DNA from: Harmothoe impar
Taxonomy: Eukaryota; Annelida; Polychaeta; Phyllodocida; Polynoidae
DNA: 64,000 nucleotides
Direction: 5' to 3'
NCBI GenBank assembly: GCA_947462335.1
Contig: OX381715.1
Location: forward strand, 38,416,650-38,480,649
Below, one piece after another: positions 55,383 to 62,919 of this stretch; position 1 is the stretch's first letter, and the number at the start of each line of letters is the position of its first letter. The notes below the pieces were generated by a model. The model saw only the letters and a list, made by a program, of their open reading frames with translations. It made no database searches and was not told where the DNA came from. Made by a program: the position numbers and the translations under genes.

Positions 55383-56519
55383 CTACGTTATTTTTTTGAC
55401 GGGGATCCACTCGTTGAACTTGTCGTCGTAACCTAACCAACGTACGAAAGCTAACTCTTTACCGTCGACGGTCTTGCGGCGCAACACCTCGTCTATCAGG
55501 TAGTTGTTGTCGTAACGACTCTTGTACACCTTCTGAACCTCTTCCGGGTAGAAGACGCCTTTTATCTCCTCGCCCTTGTCGTCTTTCAGCTCGAACCCTC
55601 TGCTTCCCAACGTCTTAGCAACGTCGACCACTTCCTCGCGCCAGTTTCCCTCGTACCCTTTGTCGAAGGCGCCTTTAGTTCTCAACATCCTCACTCTGTC
55701 ACCCGGAGCGATGACGTCGACGGCGGACGTCTTTGTTTTTTTCTTCTTTTTCCATATTTCGTCGATTTGTTTGTTAGTTGGGAGATCTTGTCGGTAGAAA
55801 ACTGTTTCGCTGTTTTCCGAGCTGACTTGAGCCGGCGCCATTTTCAACGTCTTGTGGTGAGTGCGATTGTAAGAAGACACTACATGGTGCAGTACGTCTA
55901 CGTAGCGATACGTGCGCTTGTGTGTGAAATAACGCCACAGCTTCTCCTTCAGACTGCGGTTCAAGCGCTCCACTAGACTAGCTTTGATGTCGTCGTTCTC
56001 GCCAGTGAAGAACTCTATGCCCTCGCTCTTCAAGTGATCTTGAAAGATCTTGTTCAAAAACTCTTTCCCCTTGTCTGTCTGAACAGTGCGCGGTCGTCTC
56101 TCGCCAGTGCCTGTCATCTCTCGGAAGGCCTCGGTGACATCAGCGCCGCTCTTGGATTTAATGGGAACGGCCCACGCGTACCTAGAGAAAACGTCGATCG
56201 CCGTCACCACGTACCGGAAGCGGTCGTTGTGAGACGCCAAAGCTTGCATGTCCATCAGATCTATCTGCCACTGCTGATCGATTGCGCCGGTTATAGTCTT
56301 GTTCCTTGCGAATTTTCTCCGAATGGGTTTATGTTTAGTGTAGGCGTCCAGCGACACTAAAGCATCTCGGATGACGGCCGGGTTCAGGTGGCGAAAATGA
56401 TGTTTCTGGAGTTTAGTCACGCTAGTGAAACTGGAGGGCGCTTTGACGTCGGTATATCTAGCTACTACGCGCTTCTTTTCTTTTTCCTTCTTGGTCAGTC
56501 TCTTCACTGGTTTGCCCAT
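55383..56519 (-). CDS. INT: Retroviral-type integrase with C-terminal chromodomain (378 aa)
   Basis: The catalytic core carries the acidic triad D87 (WQIDLMD), D149 (VQTDKGKEF) and E184 (LVERLNRS), with 34 residues between the last two. A basic N-terminus and a short His-rich segment (KHHFRHL) precede it. The last ~45 residues form a chromodomain (YLIDEVLRRK, VRWLGYDDKFNEWIP), which in other integrases guides insertion to methylated histones. It would join the element's TIR ends to host DNA, producing the observed 6-bp duplication. The first codons overlap the upstream gene by 16 bp. Confidence 0.95.
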   Translation of the reverse strand: MGKPVKRLTKKEKEKKRVVARYTDVKAPSSFTSVTKLQKHHFRHLNPAVIRDALVSLDAYTKHKPIRRKFARNKTITGAIDQQWQIDLMDMQALASHNDRFRYVVTAIDVFSRYAWAVPIKSKSGADVTEAFREMTGTGERRPRTVQTDKGKEFLNKIFQDHLKSEGIEFFTGENDDIKASLVERLNRSLKEKLWRYFTHKRTYRYVDVLHHVVSSYNRTHHKTLKMAPAQVSSENSETVFYRQDLPTNKQIDEIWKKKKKTKTSAVDVIAPGDRVRMLRTKGAFDKGYEGNWREEVVDVAKTLGSRGFELKDDKGEEIKGVFYPEEVQKVYKSRYDNNYLIDEVLRRKTVDGKELAFVRWLGYDDKFNEWIPVKKIT

Positions 56520-57691
56520 GGTGGGCCTGTTGAGGGCGTGAACGACGAGCTCGCCGCTAGGCGGTTGCGCCCTCTCCTTTTCTTACTCGCCACGCTCCTA
56601 TAGGAAGTCGGAGTTTGGAAAAGTTCACTGTCGTCCTCCTCGTCGTCAGAGGATTGATCGTCCACCTGGAGAGAAGAGTCTGCTGCTGCTACTGCTGCTG
56701 CTGCTGCTGCTGCTTCTCCTTCTTCCGAGTCGAAGCTCGGTCGTTTCCGACCTCTGTCAGCAAGCCGTGTGTCCAAACTTCGGCCAGGTCCGCTCGCTTT
56801 ATACAGATGGTTTCCGATCAAGGAGTCTGTGGGAACTGCTTCGCGCAGCGCTTTCGTGAACGGCGAGTAGCCCGCCGGTCTGGGCGCCGTCTTCCTGAAC
56901 CTGGCAGCGTCGTTCAGTAAGTCCACTATGTTGATGCGATGCTCAGGTGGTATTCTCCGACCCGACATCTCGCGCACCGCACCGTCCTCGTTCCACTTGA
57001 TCACACCGGATTTCTCCAATTGTTTGTACAGCGCCACTGTCCGAGTGCGATTCCTCTTGGGAACTTGGTTCACCAACCGCTCGAGTAGGGACGCGCTGGC
57101 CTCTTCAGCAGACTGACGGAGGTGAGCCGGGGGCGAAGAAGAGTAGGACGAAGAGATGTTGCTGTTGTGGGGATTCGCGAGAAAAAATTGCAATCTATTC
57201 AACAACCTTCGGTATTTCAACATTTTCTCGCGCGATTCCAAAGTGGGGTCGTTCAACACTAAATCCAAGTCCCTGTAGATAAACTGTAGCACCTGGTGCA
57301 AGGCCGCGTCGGGATGAAGGGACTGTTCTGCCTGCTTGTGGTAATAGGCCATGTCGGCAGGTAGGCGGGCGGCGGTGGCAGGAGCGGAACTCTCGTTCTT
57401 TTCAGTGCGCTCATCAGGAAGAGGAGGAAGGTTTGGAGCAGTAGAAGTACTAGCAGCAGCGACTGCAGTAGTAGCAGCGCTAGTAGTAGCAGCAGCAGCG
57501 GGCACATGATGAAGTAGACCTGCTCGTGATGATTTGTAGAGCGTCTCAGGATCCACGAGCGCTAAACGTTTGTAATGTTGTTGCTGCTCTGAGTCTGTCA
57601 TGGGGACGACGGTGGCAATGACGCTGGTGGTGGCGGTAGTGGTGGTGGTGGTGGTGCTGTCGGCGAGTAGGTGTCGAATGAGGTGTCTCAT
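56504..57691 (-). CDS. Conserved Polinton protein of unknown function (395 aa)
   Basis: A central segment (KWNEDGAV, then NIVDLLNDAARFRK, then DSLIGNHLY) follows a pattern that I recognise from uncharacterised Polinton proteins: a short Trp-Asn-Glu strand, then an NIVDLxNDA helix. Around it are Thr/Ala/Ser-rich low-complexity runs (N-terminus and residues ~45-85), an acidic DDEEDDSE stretch and a basic KKRRGRNR tail. The ATG at 57,691 overlaps the preceding stop as ATGA. A later in-frame ATG at 57,601 (MTDSEQQQHY) is an alternative start, with TATAAAG about 105 bp upstream of it. Role unknown; a scaffold or core protein is a guess. Confidence 0.75.
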   Translation of the reverse strand: MRHLIRHLLADSTTTTTTTATTSVIATVVPMTDSEQQQHYKRLALVDPETLYKSSRAGLLHHVPAAAATTSAATTAVAAASTSTAPNLPPLPDERTEKNESSAPATAARLPADMAYYHKQAEQSLHPDAALHQVLQFIYRDLDLVLNDPTLESREKMLKYRRLLNRLQFFLANPHNSNISSSYSSSPPAHLRQSAEEASASLLERLVNQVPKRNRTRTVALYKQLEKSGVIKWNEDGAVREMSGRRIPPEHRINIVDLLNDAARFRKTAPRPAGYSPFTKALREAVPTDSLIGNHLYKASGPGRSLDTRLADRGRKRPSFDSEEGEAAAAAAAVAAADSSLQVDDQSSDDEEDDSELFQTPTSYRSVASKKRRGRNRLAASSSFTPSTGPPWANQ

Positions 57692-58020
57692 ATACGGAGA
57701 ATGCTCTTTATAAGCGGTAAGGCCATCCCTATGAGAGCCGGAATGAGGAAACCTCCCTCTTGTACCAAGACGCGTCTCTTTTTTTTGATGGGCGTAGATT
57801 TTTTGCCGACCTCCCTCAACACGTCAGCCGATTCTCGAAGCTTGTCCAGTTGTTTGTCGCTGAGCGGGATGTTCCCTACCAGTAAATTGTGACAGATCTC
57901 ACTTAACGCTGCGATCAGATCGTCGCTTCCAGAGTCTATTAGATGCGAGCAGTCCTTTGGCGAGCACTTAGCTAAGTGCTTGAGAGTACCAAAGTGTCTT
58001 TCGAGTAGATGAGAAGACAT
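57688..58020 (-). CDS. Small conserved virion-like protein with hydrophobic tail (110 aa)
   Basis: Starts only 7 bp after the ATPase stop (CAAAAAA then ATG) and ends in an ATGA overlap with the next gene. The N-terminal ~80 residues are helical (around LLVGNIPLSDKQLDKLRE). A basic KKKRRVLVQEGG linker and a hydrophobic helix (FLIPALIGMALPLIKSIL) follow. The KRR-x-Gly-Gly-hydrophobic tail is a recurring small Polinton protein type. It could be a membrane-active or capsid-internal peptide released by the protease (inference). Confidence 0.75.
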   Translation of the reverse strand: MSSHLLERHFGTLKHLAKCSPKDCSHLIDSGSDDLIAALSEICHNLLVGNIPLSDKQLDKLRESADVLREVGKKSTPIKKKRRVLVQEGGFLIPALIGMALPLIKSILRI

Positions 58021-58027
58021 TTTTTTG

Positions 58028-58747
58028 CTACTGCTTTCTCTTGTTCTTTTTTTTGTCTAGCGGTACGAACACTAGCTGAGAGTGTATGGACGTCAAAGAG
58101 GAGCGTATTCTCAGATCGTCAGGTGTTGACTGCTTGAAGTCCAGAAGGAGGTATGAGTGAGGTCGCTTGAGTTCATGGGTAAATATACTAGAGAGGGCCG
58201 CCGCGTTGGACGGAAACACCTGGCGAGACAGACTAGCTATTTGCCCCATGTCGCGCGGGTTCTTGAAAACGATCATGTAGTGAGCGTTCAGACTCATAGT
58301 TCGAAAGTCGGGTGATTTCTGGAATAGGTTCTGAGTGATGTATATGACGCTCACGTTCCAGTGATGCGAGTATTTAGTAAAGATGTCGGCTACCACTTGC
58401 TGATTGGAACTGCTCATCAGATCGTCCAATATCAGTAGAGTGTGGGGTCGTAAAGCGTCTTCTGCTACTTCCACGTCTCCCGCTATAGACTCTTTGCTAG
58501 GAAGACCTTCTCTGAATTCCACACCGTACTGATTTTGCATTTTTTCAAACAGAGGTTGCCACTCGCCGTAATGGTAAAAAGTCTTTTCCACCGGCGGCGT
58601 GACCAAATTGTTCACGTCGCTCAGAAATTGATCCACCAAGCGCGATTTTCCACAACCCGACGGACCGCTAATGATACAACTAAAGGGTCCTTGTAGTCGA
58701 GCGTCGAAATGAATTTCTGTGAAGAGTTTGCTTTTACTACTGGACAT
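58028..58747 (-). CDS. ATP: FtsK/HerA-type genome-packaging ATPase (239 aa)
   Basis: Walker A is at residues 28-35 (GPSGCGKS), Walker B at 104-109 (LLILDD), and a TQN sensor-like motif follows in VIYITQNLFQ. The length suits the A32-like packaging ATPases of Polintons, virophages and adenovirus-related elements. It should pump element DNA into capsids. ATG 58,747 is preceded by CAAAAAAATG. It heads the densest part of the gene cluster, with the next gene 7 bp away. Confidence 0.93.
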   Translation of the reverse strand: MSSSKSKLFTEIHFDARLQGPFSCIISGPSGCGKSRLVDQFLSDVNNLVTPPVEKTFYHYGEWQPLFEKMQNQYGVEFREGLPSKESIAGDVEVAEDALRPHTLLILDDLMSSSNQQVVADIFTKYSHHWNVSVIYITQNLFQKSPDFRTMSLNAHYMIVFKNPRDMGQIASLSRQVFPSNAAALSSIFTHELKRPHSYLLLDFKQSTPDDLRIRSSLTSIHSQLVFVPLDKKKNKRKQ

Positions 58748-58863
58748 TTTTTTGTTTTTTTTCAGGACGCGTCAGAGAGCGGTTGTGTGTCTGACTGTCT
58801 GCTGTGTTTCTCACTCGAACGGTCGGTAGTGAATGGTTGTGGAGAAAAGTCAGCCGACCTTTT

Positions 58864-58871
58864 TATTGATA
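58864..58871 (-). promoter_or_regulatory. TATA-like element upstream of the ATPase unit
   Basis: The minus strand reads GGTATCAATAAAAAGGTCGG, differing at one base from the capsid TATA region (GGTATAAATAAAAAGACTGG). It is about 115 bp from the ATPase ATG and may drive ATPase through the small virion-like protein. Confidence 0.55.
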
Positions 58872-58964
58872 CCGGCCGGTGTCACAGTAGCGGCGGCAGA
58901 AGTGACTTTTTTTTCTTTTTTTTTTTTGCGATAAAATTCTATTTTCACTTAATAGTCATAAATG

Positions 58965-58997
58965 TTTGTATCAGACTCCAGAGGAGTCTGATACAAA
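58965..58997. repeat. Perfect 15-bp-stem hairpin
   Basis: TTTGTATCAGACTCC and its exact complement are separated by AGA. A T11 run follows on the plus strand and an A-rich/T-rich boundary precedes it. It sits in the gap between the first gene and the ATPase unit. It might be a transcription boundary or a replication structure. Confidence 0.85.
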
Positions 58998-59018
58998 TAT
59001 TTTTTTTTTTTTTAAAAA

Positions 59019-59062
59019 GAAGAGGAGGAGGAGGAGGAGGAGGAGGAGGAGGAGGAGGAGAT
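59019..59062. repeat. (GGA)n microsatellite inside the Polinton
   Basis: About 14 GGA/GAG triplets flanked by A/T homopolymers. ORFs reading Arg/Glu/Gly runs here are repeat translations. Confidence 0.9.
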
Positions 59063-59100
59063 TAATTTTTTATTTTATTATTATTTTTTTTTTTGATCAT

Positions 59101-59751
59101 TTAGGCAAAGCTCGTCGCTTTGCAGCTTTTTTTTCTATTTCTGTGTTGTGACACGATCGTCTCGAAAAAGCAATAAGGCGTGTGAGCGCGGCGGTGACAG
59201 ATACATATTGGAGCGTATGGTTTAAAATAGTGCGTCCCTATCTTCTTCAATTCGGCTGCGTTGCAATATGCGGGATAACAAGTGACGACGTCGAAACGTT
59301 TAGAGACCGTGTTCACGTCGGCCACAACGCGCGCCCACCGAGTGGGAGCTGCAGTCGCTCCCAAGAAACCGATCGGCTTGTCGAATCGTTTCATAGCACT
59401 TATTCTCACTTTATAAGAGGAGGCAGGGTGAGGAGAGTAGCGGCGCTCTTTCTTTTCATGAAACGCCCAACGAGTGGGGGCGCTGAGAGCGGCTGTTATG
59501 CAATGGTAGAGTAAATGCTGTTCTGAGAAGACGGCTCTCGGCCATGTCGCTACGTTTTCCTTTTCCGCTCTTGTATAACGACGATGGCGCTCAGCTTTGC
59601 ATTTCTCGAGAATTCGGTACGCTTCAAGAGAAGCGTGAACCTCAACTACGTGACGCTCTCTCCTTTGAGATAAAAAAATAGCCGGGCAGTTGAGGAGAGC
59701 ACTTTGTTCGCGCGACCGTCTTTTAGAAACTCGCGCCCTCTGCAGCGCCAT
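59101..59751 (-). CDS. Basic protein of unknown function (216 aa from 59,751)
   Basis: The ORF is open from 59,817, but the first 22 codons are AT-rich and hydrophobic. ATG 59,751 (MALQRARVSK) fits better. The protein is rich in Arg/Lys, contains the unit APTRWA twice (about 45 residues apart), and has a C-terminal Cys/His cluster (CYPAYC, CICHRRAH) that might bind zinc. A TATA box (TATAAAAG, minus, about 59,975-59,982) lies about 225 bp upstream. No family recognised and no polymerase or HUH motif is visible. It is the first gene of the minus-strand series, where a regulator or replication protein would be plausible, but that is speculation. Confidence 0.5.
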   Translation of the reverse strand: MALQRARVSKRRSREQSALLNCPAIFLSQRRERHVVEVHASLEAYRILEKCKAERHRRYTRAEKENVATWPRAVFSEQHLLYHCITAALSAPTRWAFHEKKERRYSPHPASSYKVRISAMKRFDKPIGFLGATAAPTRWARVVADVNTVSKRFDVVTCYPAYCNAAELKKIGTHYFKPYAPICICHRRAHTPYCFFETIVSQHRNRKKSCKATSFA

Positions 59752-60474
59752 ATTTCTTTCCTCCGAAACAAAAAAGACTGAGTGAAAATAAAAAATTTTA
59801 AAAAACAAAAAGCTCAAACAAAAAAAATAAGCAATAAGCAGACTCAGCTCGAAATTCCCTGCTGGCGTGATGGCGGTGACTGCAGGCGGTGGCGGCGGTC
59901 GGCTGGCCGGCGGTGGCGGTGTCGGCGGCGATGGTAGAAGGGTGTGTGGAAAGAGAGACGCATCTCAGTCTTTTATAGGAGCGGCGAGTCTGACATTTTC
60001 AGCTGTCGCATGCTGACCTGCTGCTATCATAAGAGAAACAAAAGCCCTAATCACGCTTTTCAGCAGGATCCTTCCACCCCGCCAGACATGGATCCAGATG
60101 GGAAGGTGGTTTAAAATTAAATCCGTGTACCGACTGTCATACAATAGAGTAATTAGTTGAACGCGTGTTACCTGTATAAAGGATTAGCGGGTCATGGTCA
60201 TGTGTATAGAAAAACAACTACAGGTAGCGTGAACAAAGCGACCCCCTCCCTTTCTGTCACTCTGTCTGTGACTAGAGGGTGTGCGTGTGGTAAGCGGCTT
60301 AAATCTAAAGAAAAACAAATCACCCTCTCCTGTCGTCAGCAGTCAGCCGGCCGGCGGCTGGAAAATGCGATTAGAGGGATGATGAGCCGCGTAGTAAGCG
60401 ACTTAAGGCTGATCTAAAGACCTGCCGTGAGGGGGCAGCTGGCCGGTGGCTTGAAAAAAAAGGGGGGAGTAAGG

Positions 60475-60482
60475 GTATATAA
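60475..60482 (+). promoter_or_regulatory. TATA box for the plus-strand ORF
   Basis: GGGTATATAAGGGGGAG. Transcription would start near 60,505, downstream of ATG 60,489. This favours the ATG at 60,612 as the true start and makes the (CTA)n a 5' leader. Confidence 0.65.
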
Positions 60483-60523
60483 GGGGGAGTGAAACTGTAT
60501 TCGGCATCGTCATCATCGTTCAC

Positions 60524-60524
60524 G

Positions 60525-60577
<53 letters not shown>
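60524..60577. repeat. (CTA)n microsatellite
   Basis: About 17 CTA triplets in the presumed 5' leader of the Ala-rich ORF. In frame they would read poly-Leu, but the TATA position suggests that they are untranslated. Confidence 0.9.
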
Positions 60578-60584
<7 letters not shown>

Positions 60585-60611
60585 GCACCGCGCCTCAATT
60601 TGCAGATCCCC

Positions 60612-61250
60612 ATGATGGAAAGTTGCTACCGTGACATGAAGCGGAATGACGAAGCGGCGCGCGAATGTGAAGCTGATGCTGTAGCCTCTGCTACTGCTGC
60701 TGCTAGTGCTGCTCAGCGTGCTACTGCTGCATTTACTGCGGCTGTTAGTGACGCTGGTTGTGATGACGTTGTTGTTGTTGCCGCTGCGGCTGTGACTGCT
60801 GCTGTTGCTGCCACCGATGCAGCTACTCATGCCACCGATGCCGACGCTGCTGCTGCTGATGCTGTTGCGGCTGCCGATGACGCCGCTGATAACGCTGCTA
60901 GTGCCCGCTCTGCCGCCCTTGCTACTGTCGCTGCTGCTGTTGTTGCTAATGCTCACGCTACTGCTGCTACTGCTGCTGCTACTGCTGCTACCGCTGCTGC
61001 CGAGGCTGCTGCCGAGGCTGCTGCCGATGCTGCTGCCGATGCTGCTGATGCTGCTGCCGATGCTGATGTTAGCAGTCGCGTCGACAAAGAATCGTCATTT
61101 GTCACTCTTAAACCTCCAGTTGAACGCGCGACGAGTAGTAGGGCTACCAACGCGACGGCCGGATGGTGCAACTGGTGTCGTCGCTTCTGCTCGTGCGCTT
61201 GCTTTTCTTCCAGTCCTACCTGCTGCTGCTACGGTATGATAGTGTTATAG
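60612..61250 (+). CDS. Alanine/aspartate-rich protein with Cys-rich tail (212 aa)
   Basis: The only plus-strand gene candidate in the element. Start chosen at 60,612 (MMESCYRDMK) because the TATA box lies 130 bp upstream. About 150 residues consist largely of Ala with regularly placed Asp/Glu and Thr (for example AAADAADAAADAD), predicted to be one long helix. The last ~50 residues switch to normal composition with Trp and a Cys cluster (WCNWCRRFCSCACF). The frame stays open despite strong GCT/GCC repetition. No family recognised. It may be a structural rod, an anti-host or DNA-mimic-like acidic helix, or simply an expanded repeat; function is unknown. Confidence 0.5.
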   Translation: MMESCYRDMKRNDEAARECEADAVASATAAASAAQRATAAFTAAVSDAGCDDVVVVAAAAVTAAVAATDAATHATDADAAAADAVAAADDAADNAASARSAALATVAAAVVANAHATAATAAATAATAAAEAAAEAAADAAADAADAAADADVSSRVDKESSFVTLKPPVERATSSRATNATAGWCNWCRRFCSCACFSSSPTCCCYGMIVL

Positions 61251-61338
61251 TGTTTGAATGAGAACGCGCGTAGTTACACATAGACGCTGTAACAGATGTG
61301 CTTTTTTTTTGAAAATATAATTTTAACATAACATGGAA

Positions 61339-61758
61339 CTTGTTGTGTTTATTTTCTATATATAAGTTGTTTGTTTACAAACAGTCACGTGTCACGTGGT
61401 GTTGTTTACAAACAAGAGAGCCACGTGGTGTTGTTTACAAACAAACCCTAAGTAGGTCACGTTACCCTAGTTACCAGAATGCCGGCTTCTGATTGGCTAA
61501 GCCTAAGTAGGTCACGTGACGTAAGCAGGTCACGTTACCATGGTTACCAGAATGCCGGCCTCTGATTGGCTGAGAGCTTCTAAGTAGGTCAGTAGGTCAC
61601 CCAGAATGCTGGCTTCTGATTGGCTGAGAGCCCTAAGTAGGTCATGTTACCATGGCAACGGGTCACGTGACCAAATGGAGGCCTCTGATTGGCTGCATGT
61701 CGATTGAGTAATAAACAGTAGTTAACTATAGTCCCGTTCCGATACATACTATACTACT
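61339..61758. repeat. Polinton right terminal inverted repeat (~420 bp)
   Basis: The inverse of the left TIR: starts CTTGTTGTGTTTATTTTCTA and ends CGATACATACTATACTACT. It contains the same CTGATTGGCT (CCAAT), X-box-like, CACGTG and GTTTACAAAC motifs. Differences from the left TIR are scattered point changes and small indels. Confidence 0.92.
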
Positions 61759-61764
61759 GATAGG
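61759..61764. repeat. 6-bp target-site duplication, right (GATAGG)
   Basis: Exact copy of 51,232-51,237, directly after the terminal ACTACT of the right TIR. Confidence 0.95.
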
Positions 61765-61871
61765 TTTTAATTATATTTTGGTCCTTTTTGGCTATATGGG
61801 GCCCCCTGGTGGCCAAAGTTGGTACTAGAAATCCCGCACGGAGATCCCTTTTACCTTGTTGATCCAGATAT
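61765..61871. mobile_element. Right part of the MITE split by the Polinton
   Basis: GCCCCCTGGTGGCCAAAGTT and TCCCTTTTACCTTGTTGATC match the right end of the 619-bp MITE. It completes the copy begun at 50,927. Confidence 0.8.
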
Positions 61872-62915
61872 CAATATTTTCTAGGGCAAAGTGATTTAGC
61901 ACAGAATCTGTGGTAGGTGAGTTCTGGTGTTTCATCTTATTAGATATGTTCCGGGTACTGTTAAACTATTAAGGTCCCTTTCCCCAATACATGTCACATA
62001 TTATATCTGGTTAATCTAGTGAATCGTATACATTCATTGTAAACCTCAACAAAGTTAGGGTATCATTTTCTAGTGCTGGGGTTATTATTTAAATCAATCC
62101 CACTCTTATAGAAAAATTGTGTGCCCTATCACATCCATAGTACTGCCATATACTTATTATACACGTCTGCGTCATGTGGTGTTATCTACTTGACCTATAT
62201 TACATGTCTGTATCATAAAAAAGTCATTTATGTGATATTGATATTTATATGTAACATTTAATTAAGCATACATATACAGGTGAGCCAGAAAAATTAGTCA
62301 GGAAGACCATGTTGTACGGTATGAGGACTAAATAAAAAAATAAAAAAATGGTGTGGGGGGGTGCCCTCGGGTCTGGAAATACAACATCCGTCATCCTATA
62401 GCACGTACTGCACCAGGAAGTGGGAACTGGCTGATAACCTAAAAGGGGTAAGATTCAAACACACAGATGACCCTTGAACCCAGGATTTAGTCAATTGCGA
62501 CAATCCTAGCTAGTCATTTTGTGGCTGCCTATACGAGCAATCAAGGATAAGTAATACTATTAGGTATTGCAAGGTGAGTGGCGTTTATTCAAACCCATGT
62601 ATGTTAACCAGGTTTATACTACCGGTAATTTTGGAAACATAAACACTGTTTTCAAAATGTAAAATGAATTTGGAGAAGGGAACCGGTATATGAAATGTAA
62701 TAAGTACTACTACTGATGATGTAACATTGTGTAGTTATATCTTTATCTATATATCATGGGCATGTACAAAGGTAATATTGTGCTCAAGGCCGCTTAATCA
62801 ATACCAGCGTATACGCTGAAGAGCAGCCTTTTTATTTCTGAACATAAGTGAGATGTACCTGAAAAGCGATAAATACATAGACAAAATAACCCAGCCAACA
62901 GACTTAAAGGAGTGC
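61872..62915. other. No gene seen
   Basis: AT-rich DNA with short homopolymers. No ORF, RNA gene or repeated block recognised. Confidence 0.35.
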
Positions 62916-62919
62916 ACCT

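Larger units (their letters stand above)
59819..60611. promoter_or_regulatory. Divergent control region of the Polinton
   Basis: A ~790-bp gap between the minus-strand gene series and the plus-strand Ala-rich ORF. It contains a minus-strand TATAAAAG (about 59,975), a GGC-rich patch (59,880-59,930), a partly repeated block (GTAAGCGGCTTAAATCTAAA at about 60,290 and GTAAGCGACTTAAGGCTGAT at about 60,393) and a plus-strand TATATAAGGGGGAG at 60,475. The last 50 bp are (CTA)n. Confidence 0.6.
51238..61758. mobile_element. Polinton/Maverick-like virus-like element without DNA polymerase B
   Basis: The 10,521-bp element has long TIRs, a perfect 6-bp target duplication and open reading frames for integrase, packaging ATPase, adenovirus-type protease and two capsid proteins. 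These are hallmarks of Polintons, which are regarded as integrated virus-like elements. It is shorter than the usual 15-20 kb and contains no ORF large enough for the protein-primed DNA polymerase B normally present. Ten genes lie on the minus strand and one probable gene on the plus strand at the right end. Base composition is CpG-rich compared with the CpG-poor flanks, and no ORF is broken, so insertion is recent. Replication would need a polymerase supplied in trans (host, or a relative). Confidence 0.93.

Noticed and set aside
59182..59514. 110-codon plus-strand ORF inside the Polinton
   Set aside because: Antisense to the 216-aa candidate, without a promoter. It remains possible that neither is real.
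60489..60611. Poly-Leu extension as a signal peptide of the Ala-rich ORF
   Set aside because: The TATA box at 60,475 places the transcript start after this ATG, and the Leu run is just (CTA)n.
60573..61239. Ser/Leu/Met-rich ORFs overlapping the Ala-rich gene
   Set aside because: They are other-frame readings of the same GCT/CTG repeats and lack a promoter or a non-repetitive domain.
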